Shown here piece after piece: positions 19,759 to 28,749 of a stretch of DNA of 64,000 bases. The stretch spans positions 1,054,001 through 1,118,000 of the forward strand of contig NZ_CP090641.1 of NCBI RefSeq assembly GCF_029633825.1, given 5' to 3'. How positions within the stretch are numbered: the first letter of the stretch is position 1; every line of letters begins with the position of its first letter. Source of the stretch: Burkholderia contaminans (GTDB lineage Bacteria > Pseudomonadota > Gammaproteobacteria > Burkholderiales > Burkholderiaceae). Under the pieces are notes generated by a model, which was not told the DNA's origin, made no database searches, and saw only the letters and a program-made list of their open reading frames with translations. A program made the position numbers and the translations under genes.

Positions 19759-20297
19759 CGTATTGTCTCCATGTCTCGTTGGATGGCGCCGCGGCGCGCC
19801 GGCTCATGCGGCGCACGCGCAACGCGCTGTTCGAGAGTAGCCCCGGAGGCAGGGGCGCCGATGTCTCAAACGCGACACGTGTTTGAACGGCGCCGACATC
19901 GATGGCGGAAATGCGAAAGTCGCGCGGGAAACGACGGGAGGGTTTGGCGCGGGGGTAACGCGCTGGATGGTGATGGTGGTGGTGATGGAACTGGACGCGC
20001 TGCGGGCGCTGGGGTGCTGGGGTGCTGGGGTGCTGGGGTGCTGGGGTGCTGGGGCTCTCGGGCTCTCGGGCTCTCGGGCTCTCGGGCTCTCGGGCTCTCG
20101 GGCTCTCGGGCTCTCGGGCTCTCGGGCTCTCGGGCTCTCGGGCTCTCGGGCTCTCGGGCTCTCGGGCTCTCGGGCGCTGGGCGCTGGGCACTGGGGGCTC
20201 GGGCTGGGGAACTGGCGAGCTGGCGAGCGCCGTGACGCACCAGGCGCCGGGCGGCGGCCCGTTCGCGGCGACCGGCCGCCCCTCTCTCGTTCGGACG
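19759..20297. other. Noncoding gap between fdhA and the emrA-like gene
   Basis: This 539-bp gap contains the octamer satellite listed separately. Frames crossing it encode repeated Arg-Glu-Pro-Ser-like or Leu-Gly-Ser peptides produced by the 8-bp period and are not proteins. The rest shows no gene. It should hold the fdhA promoter close to 19760-19850. Confidence 0.6.
20006..20182. repeat. Compound 8-bp tandem repeat (minisatellite)
   Basis: Five copies of GTGCTGGG (20014-20053) run directly into fifteen exact copies of CTCTCGGG (20055-20174), flanked by degenerate copies on both sides. The period is 8 in both blocks. Because 8 is not a multiple of 3, the same unit appears in all three frames and creates long artificial reading frames. 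Copy number is likely to vary between isolates. Confidence 0.97.
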
Positions 20298-21487
20298 TTA
20301 CCCGCCCTGATTTTCGCGGATGATCGCGGCGGCGGCGCTTTCCGCGTCGCTCGCGACGCCGTCGTGCACGCGTGTGCTGACGGCCGGCGTCGGCGGCTCG
20401 CTGTCGAGCGCATGGCCGTTGCGATCGTGCGTGTCGACCGTCGCGCGCATCGACAACCCGACGCGCAGCGGATGCGCGGCCAGATCGCGCGCATCGAGCG
20501 CGATCACGACCGGCACGCGCTGCACGACTTTGATCCAGTTGCCGGCCGCATTCTGCGACGGCAGCATCGAGAACGCGCTGCCCGTACCCGCCGAGAAGCC
20601 CTGCACGCGGCCGCGATAGGTCACGCGCGAGCCATACAGATCCGACACGACCTCGACCGGCTGCCCGATGCGCATGTGGCGAATCTGCCCCTCCTTGAAA
20701 TTCGCCTCGATCCACAGCTGGTTGAGCTGCACGATCGACATCAGCGGCACGCCGGGCCCGACCTGCTGGCCGACCTGCACCGAACGCTGCCCGATCGTGC
20801 CGTCCACCGGCGCGACGATCGTCGTGCGCTTCAGGTTCCGGTACGCGAGCTTGAACTGCGCGGCCGCCTGCACGACGGCCGGGCTTTCGTCGACGGGCAA
20901 CCGCGTGCCGAGCGCGCGTGCCGCATCGAGCTGCGCCTGCGCGGCCGCAAGGTTCGCCTGCGCGCCGGCGACCGCCGCGCGCGCACGCGCGAGCTCCTCG
21001 GGGCGACGATCTCGACCGACGCGCCCGAGCGTGCAGCGAACGCGCGCTGCGCGAGCGCCAGGTCGGCACGCCGCGCATTCACGGCCTCGACGTACATCGT
21101 GTTCGAGATCTTCGCGTTCGCGACCTGCCGCACAGCCTGTGCGAGCTGCGCCTTCGCCTGCGCGAACGCGACGGATGCCTCGGTGTCGTCGAGCTTCACG
21201 AGGGTCTGGCCGGCGCGCACGGCCTGCGTATCGGCAACCACGACGTCGGTCACCGATCCGGGGATCTGCGCGGCGACCTGGACGATGCTGCCGGCGACGT
21301 ACGCGTCATCGGTGTCTTCGTAATAGCGATCGCTCAGCAGCCAGTACGCGATCCACGCGAGCGCGGCCACCAGCACGACCGCGAAGAACGCGATGAAGCG
21401 CTTGCGGCGCGTCGCGCGGCGTGCGTCGAGTGCCGGGTCGTTCAGTGCGGCCGGCGGCGCGGCGGTATGGAGGTTGTCGTGATGCAT
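20298..21487 (-). pseudogene. EmrA-like membrane fusion protein of the rhamnolipid operon, frameshifted as sequenced
   Basis: The intact protein would be 396 residues, a HlyD/EmrA-type periplasmic adaptor linking the EmrB-like pump to the NodT-like outer-membrane channel. An N-terminal membrane helix (FFAVVLVAALAWIAYWLL), the DDAYVAGSIVQVAAQIPG biotinyl/lipoyl strand and the C-terminal half (IVAPVDGTIGQRSVQVGQQV, LWIEANFKEGQ) are all present. The frame is lost after SVEIVAP at about 21000, where a G4 run (21000-21003) would have to be G5 to read EELARARAAVAGAQAN. The start overlaps the nodT-like stop by 4 bp. A base-calling error is a strong alternative to inactivation. Confidence 0.85.
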
Positions 21488-23361
21488 CAGTCGCTTTGCG
21501 TAACGATCAGGCGATCGTGCTGGAACAGGGGAATCGGTGGCGTGACCGACGGGCTCGGCGCCGGACTCGCTGCTGCCGTGCGCGCGAGAACGGCGGTGCT
21601 GCGAGGCGTCGCGGCGACGGCCGGCGTGCGTGCCAAGTCGTCGCGTCGTGCGGGCCCCGCATTCGACGCAGCGACGATCGGCGGGATGGCCACGCTCGCC
21701 GCGCGCACATCGGCCGACGGCGCCGCCACAGGTTGGCTCACGGTCGGTGCGGTCGGCGCAGCCGGTGCAGCCGCAGCAGTCGCAACCGCAACGGCGGGCG
21801 CGGCAATCGCAGCGCCTCGCTTCGCCGCCCCGCTACGCGCCCGATGCGCGGCCGGCGCCTGCGCAACCGTCGCGCCCGCATCGAACCCGCCGCCCAGCGC
21901 GCCGATGAGTCCGACGCGCAGCGACCGCTGCCGGCCGAGCAACGCGATCATCTGCGCGCGCTCGTCGATCAGCGTGAGATCCGCGACATCCACGTCCTTC
22001 TGCATCAGCACGCCGCGCCGGTGTCGGTCGGTCGCGATCTCGACGATCTTCTGCGCGGCCGCGACCGCGTCCTGCTGCTGCGCGACGAGCGTCTGCGACG
22101 TCTGCAGCGACGTGACGAACTGCGCGACCTGCCCGAGCGCATCGTCGACGGTCTTGTTGTACAGCCCGATCGCGACGTCGGCCTGCGCGACATCCGCGCC
22201 GAGCTTCGCCTTCAGCCGGCCGCGATCGAAGATCGGCAGCGAGATCGCCGGGCCGACCGAGCCAGCGAGCGCGTCGCGCGAGAACAGCGACGCGGGCGTG
22301 AGCGCGAACACGCCGCCGAGCGCGACGAGGTTCACGTCCGGATAGAACTGCGCGCGCGTCGAATCGGCATTCGCGAACGCGGCTTCGACGCGCAACCGTG
22401 CGGCGACGATGTCGGGCCGGCGACCCAGGAGATCGGCCGGCAGCCGCGCGGGCAGCGCACCGCCCGCGAATGTGCCGACGCGCGGCCGCTGCAGTGCGAG
22501 CCCGCGCTCCGGGCCGCGACCGGACAGCACGCCGAGTTGCAGCTGCGCGAGCTTGATCTGTTCGTCGTTGAGTGCGATCTGCGCGAGCAGCTTGCTGCGC
22601 TTGATCGAGGCGTCGCTCGCGTCGTACGCGTTGTCGAGCCCGCGCGCGGTGCGCTCGCGCAGCACGGTCGTCACGCGCTGGCTGACCTTCAGTTTCTGCT
22701 GAAGCAGGTCCTGCGTCGCATACGCCTGGTCGAGCTGGCAGTACACGGTGACGATCGCGACCGCCAGCGTGAGCCGCACCTGCTCGGCCTCGACCCGCGC
22801 CGCTTCGCGCAGCGACATCAGGCTCTTCGTCGCGGCGCGGTTCTTGCCCCACAGGTCGAGCTGGTAGGTCAGCCCGACGAACACCGACGACGGCGAAGTG
22901 TTCGGATCGCCGAAGATCTCCACGGGCACGCGATAGCCGCTGACCGACACGTTGGCGACGTCGTCGCCCGGCTTCGGCATGCGCGCGCGGCTGACGGTCG
23001 CGCCGGCCGTGCCCGTCAGTCCCGTCAACGAATCGAACTGCTGAAGCTGCGCCTGCGCGATCCGCAGCCGCGCCTGCGCGACCTGCAGGTCCGGGTTGTT
23101 TTGCGAAGCCTCGGCAACCAGCGCATCGAGCTGCGGATCATTCAACTGCTTCACCCAGTCGGGCGCGGGCCACGCGCCGTTCGCGCCGGGGCCGGCCGTA
23201 TGCACGAGCGCATCGTCGGCCGGCGCACGCAACGACAGCGACGGCAGGAAGCCTGACGGCACGCATCCGCTCAACGCCAGCGACACGGCCGCGGCGGCGA
23301 TCGTCATCGATCCGCCCTTCACGCGACGCGCCGCACTCGCCGCTTCATTCACACGCCGCAT
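21487..23361 (-). CDS. NodT-type RND/EmrAB outer-membrane efflux lipoprotein
   Basis: The 624-residue TolC/OprM-family factor has a lipobox (VSLALSGC) after a short N-terminus, two outer-membrane-factor repeats with long helical coiled segments (NPDLQVAQARLRIAQAQLQQF near residue 100; LRVEAAFANADSTRAQFYPDV mid-protein), and the motif SLPIFDRGRLKA. The last 140 residues are an Ala/Pro-rich low-complexity tail not usual for this family, which normally ends near 480-500 residues. It lies 8 bp after rhlC and overlaps the emrA-like start (ATGA), so it is part of the rhl operon and probably exports rhamnolipid. Confidence 0.88.
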   Translation of the reverse strand: MRRVNEAASAARRVKGGSMTIAAAAVSLALSGCVPSGFLPSLSLRAPADDALVHTAGPGANGAWPAPDWVKQLNDPQLDALVAEASQNNPDLQVAQARLRIAQAQLQQFDSLTGLTGTAGATVSRARMPKPGDDVANVSVSGYRVPVEIFGDPNTSPSSVFVGLTYQLDLWGKNRAATKSLMSLREAARVEAEQVRLTLAVAIVTVYCQLDQAYATQDLLQQKLKVSQRVTTVLRERTARGLDNAYDASDASIKRSKLLAQIALNDEQIKLAQLQLGVLSGRGPERGLALQRPRVGTFAGGALPARLPADLLGRRPDIVAARLRVEAAFANADSTRAQFYPDVNLVALGGVFALTPASLFSRDALAGSVGPAISLPIFDRGRLKAKLGADVAQADVAIGLYNKTVDDALGQVAQFVTSLQTSQTLVAQQQDAVAAAQKIVEIATDRHRRGVLMQKDVDVADLTLIDERAQMIALLGRQRSLRVGLIGALGGGFDAGATVAQAPAAHRARSGAAKRGAAIAAPAVAVATAAAAPAAPTAPTVSQPVAAPSADVRAASVAIPPIVAASNAGPARRDDLARTPAVAATPRSTAVLARTAAASPAPSPSVTPPIPLFQHDRLIVTQSD

Positions 23362-23369
23362 CGCGCCCC

Positions 23370-24308
23370 TCACCCCTGCTGCACGCGTTGCGCACGCGCG
23401 GCCAGACGCGGCCGCGTGCGTTCGAGCGGACCGAGCCGGCCGAACAGGCCATCCGCGACGCCGAACAGGATGCCGGCGAGCTTCGCGCGCTTGTCGCGTT
23501 CGACGAGCGCGATCTGCACGACCTGCCACATCGTCAACAGGTTCGGCACGATCGCCACCGGAAAACGCAACCCGTACTGCATCCCGAGCTGCACCGCATT
23601 GCGCGCGCTGTAGTAGCGCCGTTGCCACGAGTGATTCATCGACGTCATTTCAAAAGGGCCGATCGCATGACGCTGCTTCGCGCCGATCCGGTGCGGCAGC
23701 ACCAGCGACGGCACGACATAGAGCGGCACGTTGCGCGACAACGCGCGGAAACTGTATTCGGTATCGACGTGATCGATGAACAGCGTCTCGTCGAAACGGC
23801 CGAGCACGTCGAATGCGTCGCGCGACACGACGCAGCCCGACGAAATCAGGAACGCGCAGCGCTGCAGCGGCGCGCCCGGCTCGATGTGCAGGCGGCGCAG
23901 CCCGATCCCGTTGGTCGACAGTTCGGGCAGGAAGCTGCGCGCGTTTTCGTCGAAGATGCGCGGGCCGGCCAGGAACGCGCGCCTGCCGAGCCCCGCGCAC
24001 ACATCGCGCATCGCGGGGAAATACGCGGCCGGCACCGACGAATCCTGGTCGAACAGCGCGACGGCATCGATCCGGTCGCGAAACAGCGCCGCGAGCCCCG
24101 CGTTGTACGCGCCCGCGATCCCGCCGCGATTGCCGTGATGCAGCAGCGCGATGCCTTCGCGCGCGCACATCTCGCGGGCCCGTGCATCGGGCTGCGGCGT
24201 GTTGTCGACGACGAGCAGAGCGTCGCACGCGTGCCGCCATGCGCCGAGCGCGTCGAGCTGTGCATCGCTCGGGTGATACAGGATCACGAGTGCGCCGAGT
24301 GTCGTCAT
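23370..24308 (-). CDS. rhlC: Rhamnosyltransferase 2 (RhlC)
   Basis: The 312-residue GT2-family enzyme adds the second rhamnose from dTDP-L-rhamnose to mono-rhamnolipid. It has the GT-A opening (LGALVILYHPSDAQLDAL, LLVVDNTPQ), HHGNRGGIAGAYNAGL, the DQDSSVP metal-binding aspartates, and FIDHVDTEYSFRAL with the catalytic-base region. Length and motifs fit RhlC/RfbF-like rhamnosyltransferases. It is placed 10 bp after the emrB-like gene and 8 bp before the nodT-like gene, the order I recall for the B. thailandensis/pseudomallei rhl operons. Confidence 0.88.
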   Translation of the reverse strand: MTTLGALVILYHPSDAQLDALGAWRHACDALLVVDNTPQPDARAREMCAREGIALLHHGNRGGIAGAYNAGLAALFRDRIDAVALFDQDSSVPAAYFPAMRDVCAGLGRRAFLAGPRIFDENARSFLPELSTNGIGLRRLHIEPGAPLQRCAFLISSGCVVSRDAFDVLGRFDETLFIDHVDTEYSFRALSRNVPLYVVPSLVLPHRIGAKQRHAIGPFEMTSMNHSWQRRYYSARNAVQLGMQYGLRFPVAIVPNLLTMWQVVQIALVERDKRAKLAGILFGVADGLFGRLGPLERTRPRLAARAQRVQQG

Positions 24309-24318
24309 GTTCCTCTCC

Positions 24319-25914
24319 TCAATGCCCGAACGAGGCCGCCGCGCCGCGCTTCGGCCGCGTCAGCCACATCATTGCCGCGAGGGCGAGACACGTCATGCTC
24401 GCCATCCAGAACATGTCGTTGGTCGCCATCATGTAGGCCTGCTGCATCACGACCTGGTGCAGCGTCGACAACTCGCGCACGCCATCCACGCCCATCGCGT
24501 TCAGCGTGTGCACGAAGCGCTGCGTGTTCGCCGACGCGTGCGTGACGGATTGCGACACGACGTCGTAGTGATAGGTCGCGCGGTTGTCCCACAGCGTCAC
24601 GCTCATCGCGGTGCCGAACGCGGCGGACAGCGTGCGCAGGAAGTTCGACAGGCTCGACGCGGCCGCGAGCCGGTCGTCCGGAATGCGCGACAGCGTCGCG
24701 GCGGTCAGCGGAATGAAGAAGCACGGCAGCCCGATCCCCTGGATCAGGCCCGGCGCGGCGATCTGCGCGAACGTCACCTTCAGCGTGAAATGCGCGTCCC
24801 ATGCGAGCACGGCCGCGAACACGAGGAAGCCGAAGGTCGCGAGCACGCGCGCGTCGAAGCGATGCGCATGCAGCCCGACGAGGATCGAGAACACCAGCGC
24901 GAGCACGCCGAGCGATGCCGTGGCGAGCCCCGCATGAAACGCGTTGTAGCCCATCACGGCCTGCATCCACAGCGGGAACACGACACCGACCACCGAGAAG
25001 CTCATCATCCCGAGCGAGATGATCAGTACACAGAACGAGAACGTGCGATCGCGGAACAGGCTGAGATCGACGACGGGGTGCGCCTCGCCCGCCTCCCAGA
25101 TCAGCAGCGACACGATCGAGAGCGCCGCGACCACCGCGAGCGTGACGATCAGCGGCGAGCCGAACCAGCCGCGATCGTGGCCGAGATCGAGCATCGCCTG
25201 CAGCGAGCCGACGCCGATCACGAGCAGCACGATGCCCGGCACGTCGATCGGGCCGGCCTGGCCACGTTGCGCGTCGGGGCGCAGCATCGCGGTGCAGACC
25301 GCGAACGAGAACAGCCCGATCGGCAGATTGATCAGGAAGATCCACGGCCACGAGAAGTTGTCGACGATCCAGCCGCCGACCACCGGCCCGAAGATCGGCG
25401 CGAGCAGCACCGTCATCGCCCACAGCGCGAGCGCGATCGTGCGTTTGTCCGGCGGGAACGTGCGCAGCAGGATCGTCTGCGACAGCGGCACCATCGGCCC
25501 GGAAAACAGCCCCTGCAGCGCGCGGCAGATCACCAGCACGTGCAGGTCGCGCGCGAGCCCGCACAGCAGCGACGTCAGCGTGAACAGCAGGATCGCGCCG
25601 ACGAACAGCCGCAGCTCGCCGACGCGGCGCGCGAGCCAGCCCGTCAGCGGCACCGCGATCGCGGCCGCGACCGAATACGAGCTGATCACCCATGTGCCCT
25701 GGCTGTTCGATACGCCGAGGCTGCCGGAGATCGCCGGCACCGCGACGTTCGTCACGGTCGAGTCGAGCACCTCGATGAAGGTCGCGAGCGACAGCGCGAA
25801 CGTCAGCAGCGCGAGCCGGATGCCGCGCACCGGCCGCGCGGCCGGCGCAGGCGCAGGCGCGTCGAACGCGGACGGCGTGACCGGCCCGTCGTGAAGCGGC
25901 GACGCGGTGCTCAT
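24319..25914 (-). CDS. EmrB/QacA-type MFS efflux pump of the rhl operon
   Basis: The 531-residue DHA2-family drug:proton antiporter has about 14 predicted membrane helices. Motifs include TFIEVLDSTVTNVAVPAISG in helix 1 (motif D1-like), the GWLARRVGELR loop (motif A) and the antiporter signature near LLAPIFGPVVGGWIVDN (motif C). The start ATG at 25914 overlaps the position where rhlB should end. As sequenced the upstream rhlB frame reads into this gene without a stop. Position with a matching adaptor and outer-membrane factor suggests a tripartite exporter for rhamnolipids. Confidence 0.9.
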   Translation of the reverse strand: MSTASPLHDGPVTPSAFDAPAPAPAARPVRGIRLALLTFALSLATFIEVLDSTVTNVAVPAISGSLGVSNSQGTWVISSYSVAAAIAVPLTGWLARRVGELRLFVGAILLFTLTSLLCGLARDLHVLVICRALQGLFSGPMVPLSQTILLRTFPPDKRTIALALWAMTVLLAPIFGPVVGGWIVDNFSWPWIFLINLPIGLFSFAVCTAMLRPDAQRGQAGPIDVPGIVLLVIGVGSLQAMLDLGHDRGWFGSPLIVTLAVVAALSIVSLLIWEAGEAHPVVDLSLFRDRTFSFCVLIISLGMMSFSVVGVVFPLWMQAVMGYNAFHAGLATASLGVLALVFSILVGLHAHRFDARVLATFGFLVFAAVLAWDAHFTLKVTFAQIAAPGLIQGIGLPCFFIPLTAATLSRIPDDRLAAASSLSNFLRTLSAAFGTAMSVTLWDNRATYHYDVVSQSVTHASANTQRFVHTLNAMGVDGVRELSTLHQVVMQQAYMMATNDMFWMASMTCLALAAMMWLTRPKRGAAASFGH

Positions 25915-27192
25915 GCGCCGGCCACCACGACATCGGCCCGCGCGCGCCCGCCCGCGCTTCGGCACGAACCGTTCGATGAAATCGGCGGCCGCGTTGCAGC
26001 CGTCCGGCGCGGCCGCGAGCAGCGCACGCGTACGCGCCGCATGCACCGCGAACGCGGGGTCGTCGAGCACGCGCGCGAGCGCCGCGCCGAGCCGCCCGCC
26101 GTCGAGCGGGCCGTCGACGCGCACGCCGCAGCCGTTCGCGACGACGCGTTGCGCGTTGTCGAACTGATCGTGCGCGAACGGCGTGACGACTTGCACGATG
26201 CCGGCTTCGCACGCGAGCGCCGCCGTGCCGATCCCGCCGTGATGCACGAGCGCGCGGCAGCGCGGCAGCAGCGTGCGCATCGGCACGAAGCGGCGCACGA
26301 GCAAACGGTCACTGTCCGGCGCCGCATCCTGCGACGTCAGCAGGATCCCGCGCGCGCCGGTCGCGCGCAGCGCGTCCGCCACCGCGTGCGCGTATGCCGC
26401 GTGATCGACGCGTGTCGAACCGGCCGTGAACACGACCGGGGGGTCACCGGCCGCGAGATACGCATCGAGTGCCACATCGTCTTCAGGCGTCGCAATATCG
26501 TTGAACAGCGGGAAACCGCTTTGCAGATGATTCGACGGCCAGTCCGGCTGCGGCGGCGCGAACCAGCCGGGAAACAGGCACAGCACGCCATCGGTCGAAT
26601 GCAGCCAGCGGCCCAGCACGCGCCGCGCGGGCGCGAGCCCGAGCGCGCGGCGCACCGCGTTGAGCGCGGGCCCGCACGTGCGATCGAGCACCTGCCGCTC
26701 GATCAGCGTCATCAGCGCCGCCTTCACGGGCAGCGGCCAGCGCGCGGGAATCGTCAGGCGCGGGTGCGTCGGCGGCGCATGCGCGGACAGCAGTGTCGAC
26801 GGCGACACCTGCACCGATACGTACGGCGTGCCGTGCAACTCCTGCATGAAGCGCGCGGAGAACGCCCACAGCGTGCCGACGAGCACCGTATCGTCGTCGG
26901 TCAGCGCACGCAGCGCGTCGTAGTGCGGGCGCAGCGTCGGCGCGATCACCTCCCACAGCGTGCGAAACGACGTGCGCGAATCCCACAGCGCGGGGTTTGC
27001 CATCGCGGCCTCGTATTCGGCCGCGGTGCCGATCGGCACGAACGCGAACCCGCAACGGCGCACGACCGCCTCGAACGGCGCATGCGTGCAGAACACGACG
27101 TCGTGACCGCGCGCCGCGAGCGTGCGTGCGACGCCGAGCAGCGGATGCACGTCGCCCGCCGAGCCTATTGCGGTCACGATCATCTTCGCCAT
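25911..27192 (-). CDS. rhlB: Rhamnosyltransferase 1 chain B (RhlB); normal stop lost as sequenced
   Basis: This GT1-family enzyme joins dTDP-L-rhamnose to 3-(3-hydroxyalkanoyloxy)alkanoate to make mono-rhamnolipid. It opens MAKMIVTAIGSAGDVHPLLG and has the C-terminal nucleotide-sugar motif ALVHHGGIGTAALACEAGI followed by PFAHDQFDNA. The frame continues without a stop straight into the emrB-like gene. A one-base shift near 25940 (in a GC dinucleotide/G-run stretch) would end it with ADVVVAGA and a TGA overlapping the emrB ATG, giving 426-427 residues, the size of P. aeruginosa RhlB. A natural RhlB-EmrB fusion of 957 residues is the alternative. Confidence 0.85.
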
Positions 27193-27209
27193 CGCGCGCC
27201 TCGCGGGAG

Positions 27210-27779
27210 TCAGTAGAAGCCGGGAATCAGCGCCGCGACTTCCCGACGGTACTGCGTGTACGCCGGCCCGAAATACCCGGTCAGCCAGCTTTCCTCGACA
27301 CGCACCTTGTACGCGAGCGACGCGAACACGAGCAGCACGCCGATCGCGCCGCGCCATTCGCCACCGATCAGCGCCGCGCCGACGAGCGCGATCAGGCAGC
27401 CGGTATAGATCGGGTGACGCACGAGCCCATACGGCCCCGTGCGGACGAGCTCGTGGTCTTCCTTCAGCGTGACCGACACACTCCAGTTCGTGCCGAGGTG
27501 CAGCCGCGCCCACACCGAGAACAGCAGGCCGGCCACCAGCACCGCGAGCCCGCACTGCGTCTGCAGGCCGAAGCGCTGCCAGTCCGGCACGAGCGCCTGC
27601 CAGGACGGATCGGGCAGGATGATCAGCGCGCCGCCGACGATCAGCGGAATCGACTGCAACGTGCGCGAGCGCGACGCTTCCTTGCGCACGGTCGTCTTCA
27701 CGCCTTGCGAAGTGGCGATCCAGTAGGCGAGCCACACGGCCCACGGAACGACGATGGCGATGGTCTGAACGATATTCAC
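27210..27779 (-). CDS. Isoprenylcysteine carboxyl methyltransferase-family membrane protein inside the rhl operon
   Basis: The 189-residue protein has about four to five membrane helices and the ICMT/PEMT signature: LVRTGPYGLVRHPIYTG, then a conserved glutamate (VRVEESWLTGYFGPAYTQY) and a basic C-terminus. Family members methylate carboxyl groups or small lipid substrates with S-adenosylmethionine at the membrane. It lies 67 bp after rhlA and 17 bp before rhlB. I do not recall a gene at this position in the classical rhlAB order, so it may modify rhamnolipid or its hydroxy-fatty-acid precursor, for example by methyl-esterifying the free carboxyl. That function is inference. Confidence 0.85.
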   Translation of the reverse strand: MNIVQTIAIVVPWAVWLAYWIATSQGVKTTVRKEASRSRTLQSIPLIVGGALIILPDPSWQALVPDWQRFGLQTQCGLAVLVAGLLFSVWARLHLGTNWSVSVTLKEDHELVRTGPYGLVRHPIYTGCLIALVGAALIGGEWRGAIGVLLVFASLAYKVRVEESWLTGYFGPAYTQYRREVAALIPGFY

Positions 27780-27846
27780 GGCTGGCCTGCCTCGTTGGGA
27801 TGGGAATTCGGGAGCGCCGCGCGTACCGGACGCACGGCGGACGGCG

Positions 27847-28749
27847 TCACGACGACAGCGCGTGCATCGGAGCCGGCACGCACGACTGCGCGGCGGCGAG
27901 CGCCATGCCGGCGGCGAGCGTCGAGCCGCCGCAGAAAAAGTCGAGCAATGCCGAACGCGTGTATTCGCGCTGCGCGCGGCCTTCGATGTCGAGGAAGTGG
28001 CCGGCGTCCGGCACCGTCGCGAACCGTGCGCGCGGCACGTGCGCGCCGAGCTGGCGCACGTCGGCGGGCGTCGTGTATTCGTCGCGCTCGCCGTTCAGGA
28101 ACAGCAGCTCGCAGCCGATGTTCGAGAACTCGCTGAGGTAGCGCTCCGGCTGCAGCGACAGAATCTGGTCGACGTGGAACGCGACCTGGTCCTGCTCGTC
28201 GCGCGGCAGGCGCGTGAGATAGCGGTAGTTGTACAGCTTCATGATGCGCGGCAGGTAGCGGCCGACGGTGTCGTTCAGCAGCTGCGCGGCCTTCAGATTC
28301 TCGCCGGCCGCGATGTGGTCGCGGGCGCGCGTCACGTAGTCGACCATCGCGTCGTTCAGGAACGGCGAGAACGAGCAGATCGCCGCGCGCCGCACGCTCG
28401 GGCAGCCGCGTGCGAGCGCGAACAGCGACGCGACACCGCCCCACGACACCGACACGAGGTACGCCGGCGCGAAGCGCTCGACCAGGTGCTGCAGGATCGC
28501 GGCCTCGTCGTCCTTCGTCAGGATGAAGCAGCCCGGATTGTGCTGGCGCGACTGCCCCGCATACGGCAGGTCGAAGCAGATCGTGTTCATCCGCTCGCCG
28601 AGATACTGGACGGTCTGCCCGAACGACGCGGTCGTCGCCAGGGCGCCGTTGACGAGCATTGCCGTGTCGAACGCCGGGTCGAACACGTTGCGTTCGACGT
28701 AGACCTTCAGACCATTCGGCAATGGGACCACGTGTTTTTCGGTCAGCAT
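27847..28749 (-). CDS. rhlA: RhlA, 3-(3-hydroxyalkanoyloxy)alkanoate synthase
   Basis: The 300-residue alpha/beta-hydrolase-fold enzyme couples two 3-hydroxyacyl-ACP molecules into the rhamnolipid lipid part. It begins MLTEKHVVPLPNGLKVYVER and has the nucleophile elbow VSVSWGGVASLFAL, an acid in LNGERDEYT and a histidine in VPDAGHFLDIEGR, matching the catalytic triad of RhlA. It is the first gene of the operon; a 722-bp AT-rich leader lies upstream. In other Burkholderia rhl genes respond to quorum sensing, but no confident lux-type box was found here. Confidence 0.93.
   Translation of the reverse strand: MLTEKHVVPLPNGLKVYVERNVFDPAFDTAMLVNGALATTASFGQTVQYLGERMNTICFDLPYAGQSRQHNPGCFILTKDDEAAILQHLVERFAPAYLVSVSWGGVASLFALARGCPSVRRAAICSFSPFLNDAMVDYVTRARDHIAAGENLKAAQLLNDTVGRYLPRIMKLYNYRYLTRLPRDEQDQVAFHVDQILSLQPERYLSEFSNIGCELLFLNGERDEYTTPADVRQLGAHVPRARFATVPDAGHFLDIEGRAQREYTRSALLDFFCGGSTLAAGMALAAAQSCVPAPMHALSS

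Noticed and set aside
20014..20174. Possible CRISPR array at the octamer repeat
   Set aside because: Units are directly adjacent 8-mers without spacers, and no cas gene is present.
19804..20494. Long frames across the octamer array encoding Arg-Glu-Pro-Glu-Ser-Pro-Arg-Ala repeats
   Set aside because: An 8-bp period gives the same peptide repeat in every frame, so the frames are caused by the satellite.
24307..27216. A 969-codon open frame on the plus strand opposite rhlB and the EmrB-like pump
   Set aside because: Antisense shadow of high-GC genes. It is rich in Arg/His/Asp/Glu with no domain, while the opposite strand codes for clear families.
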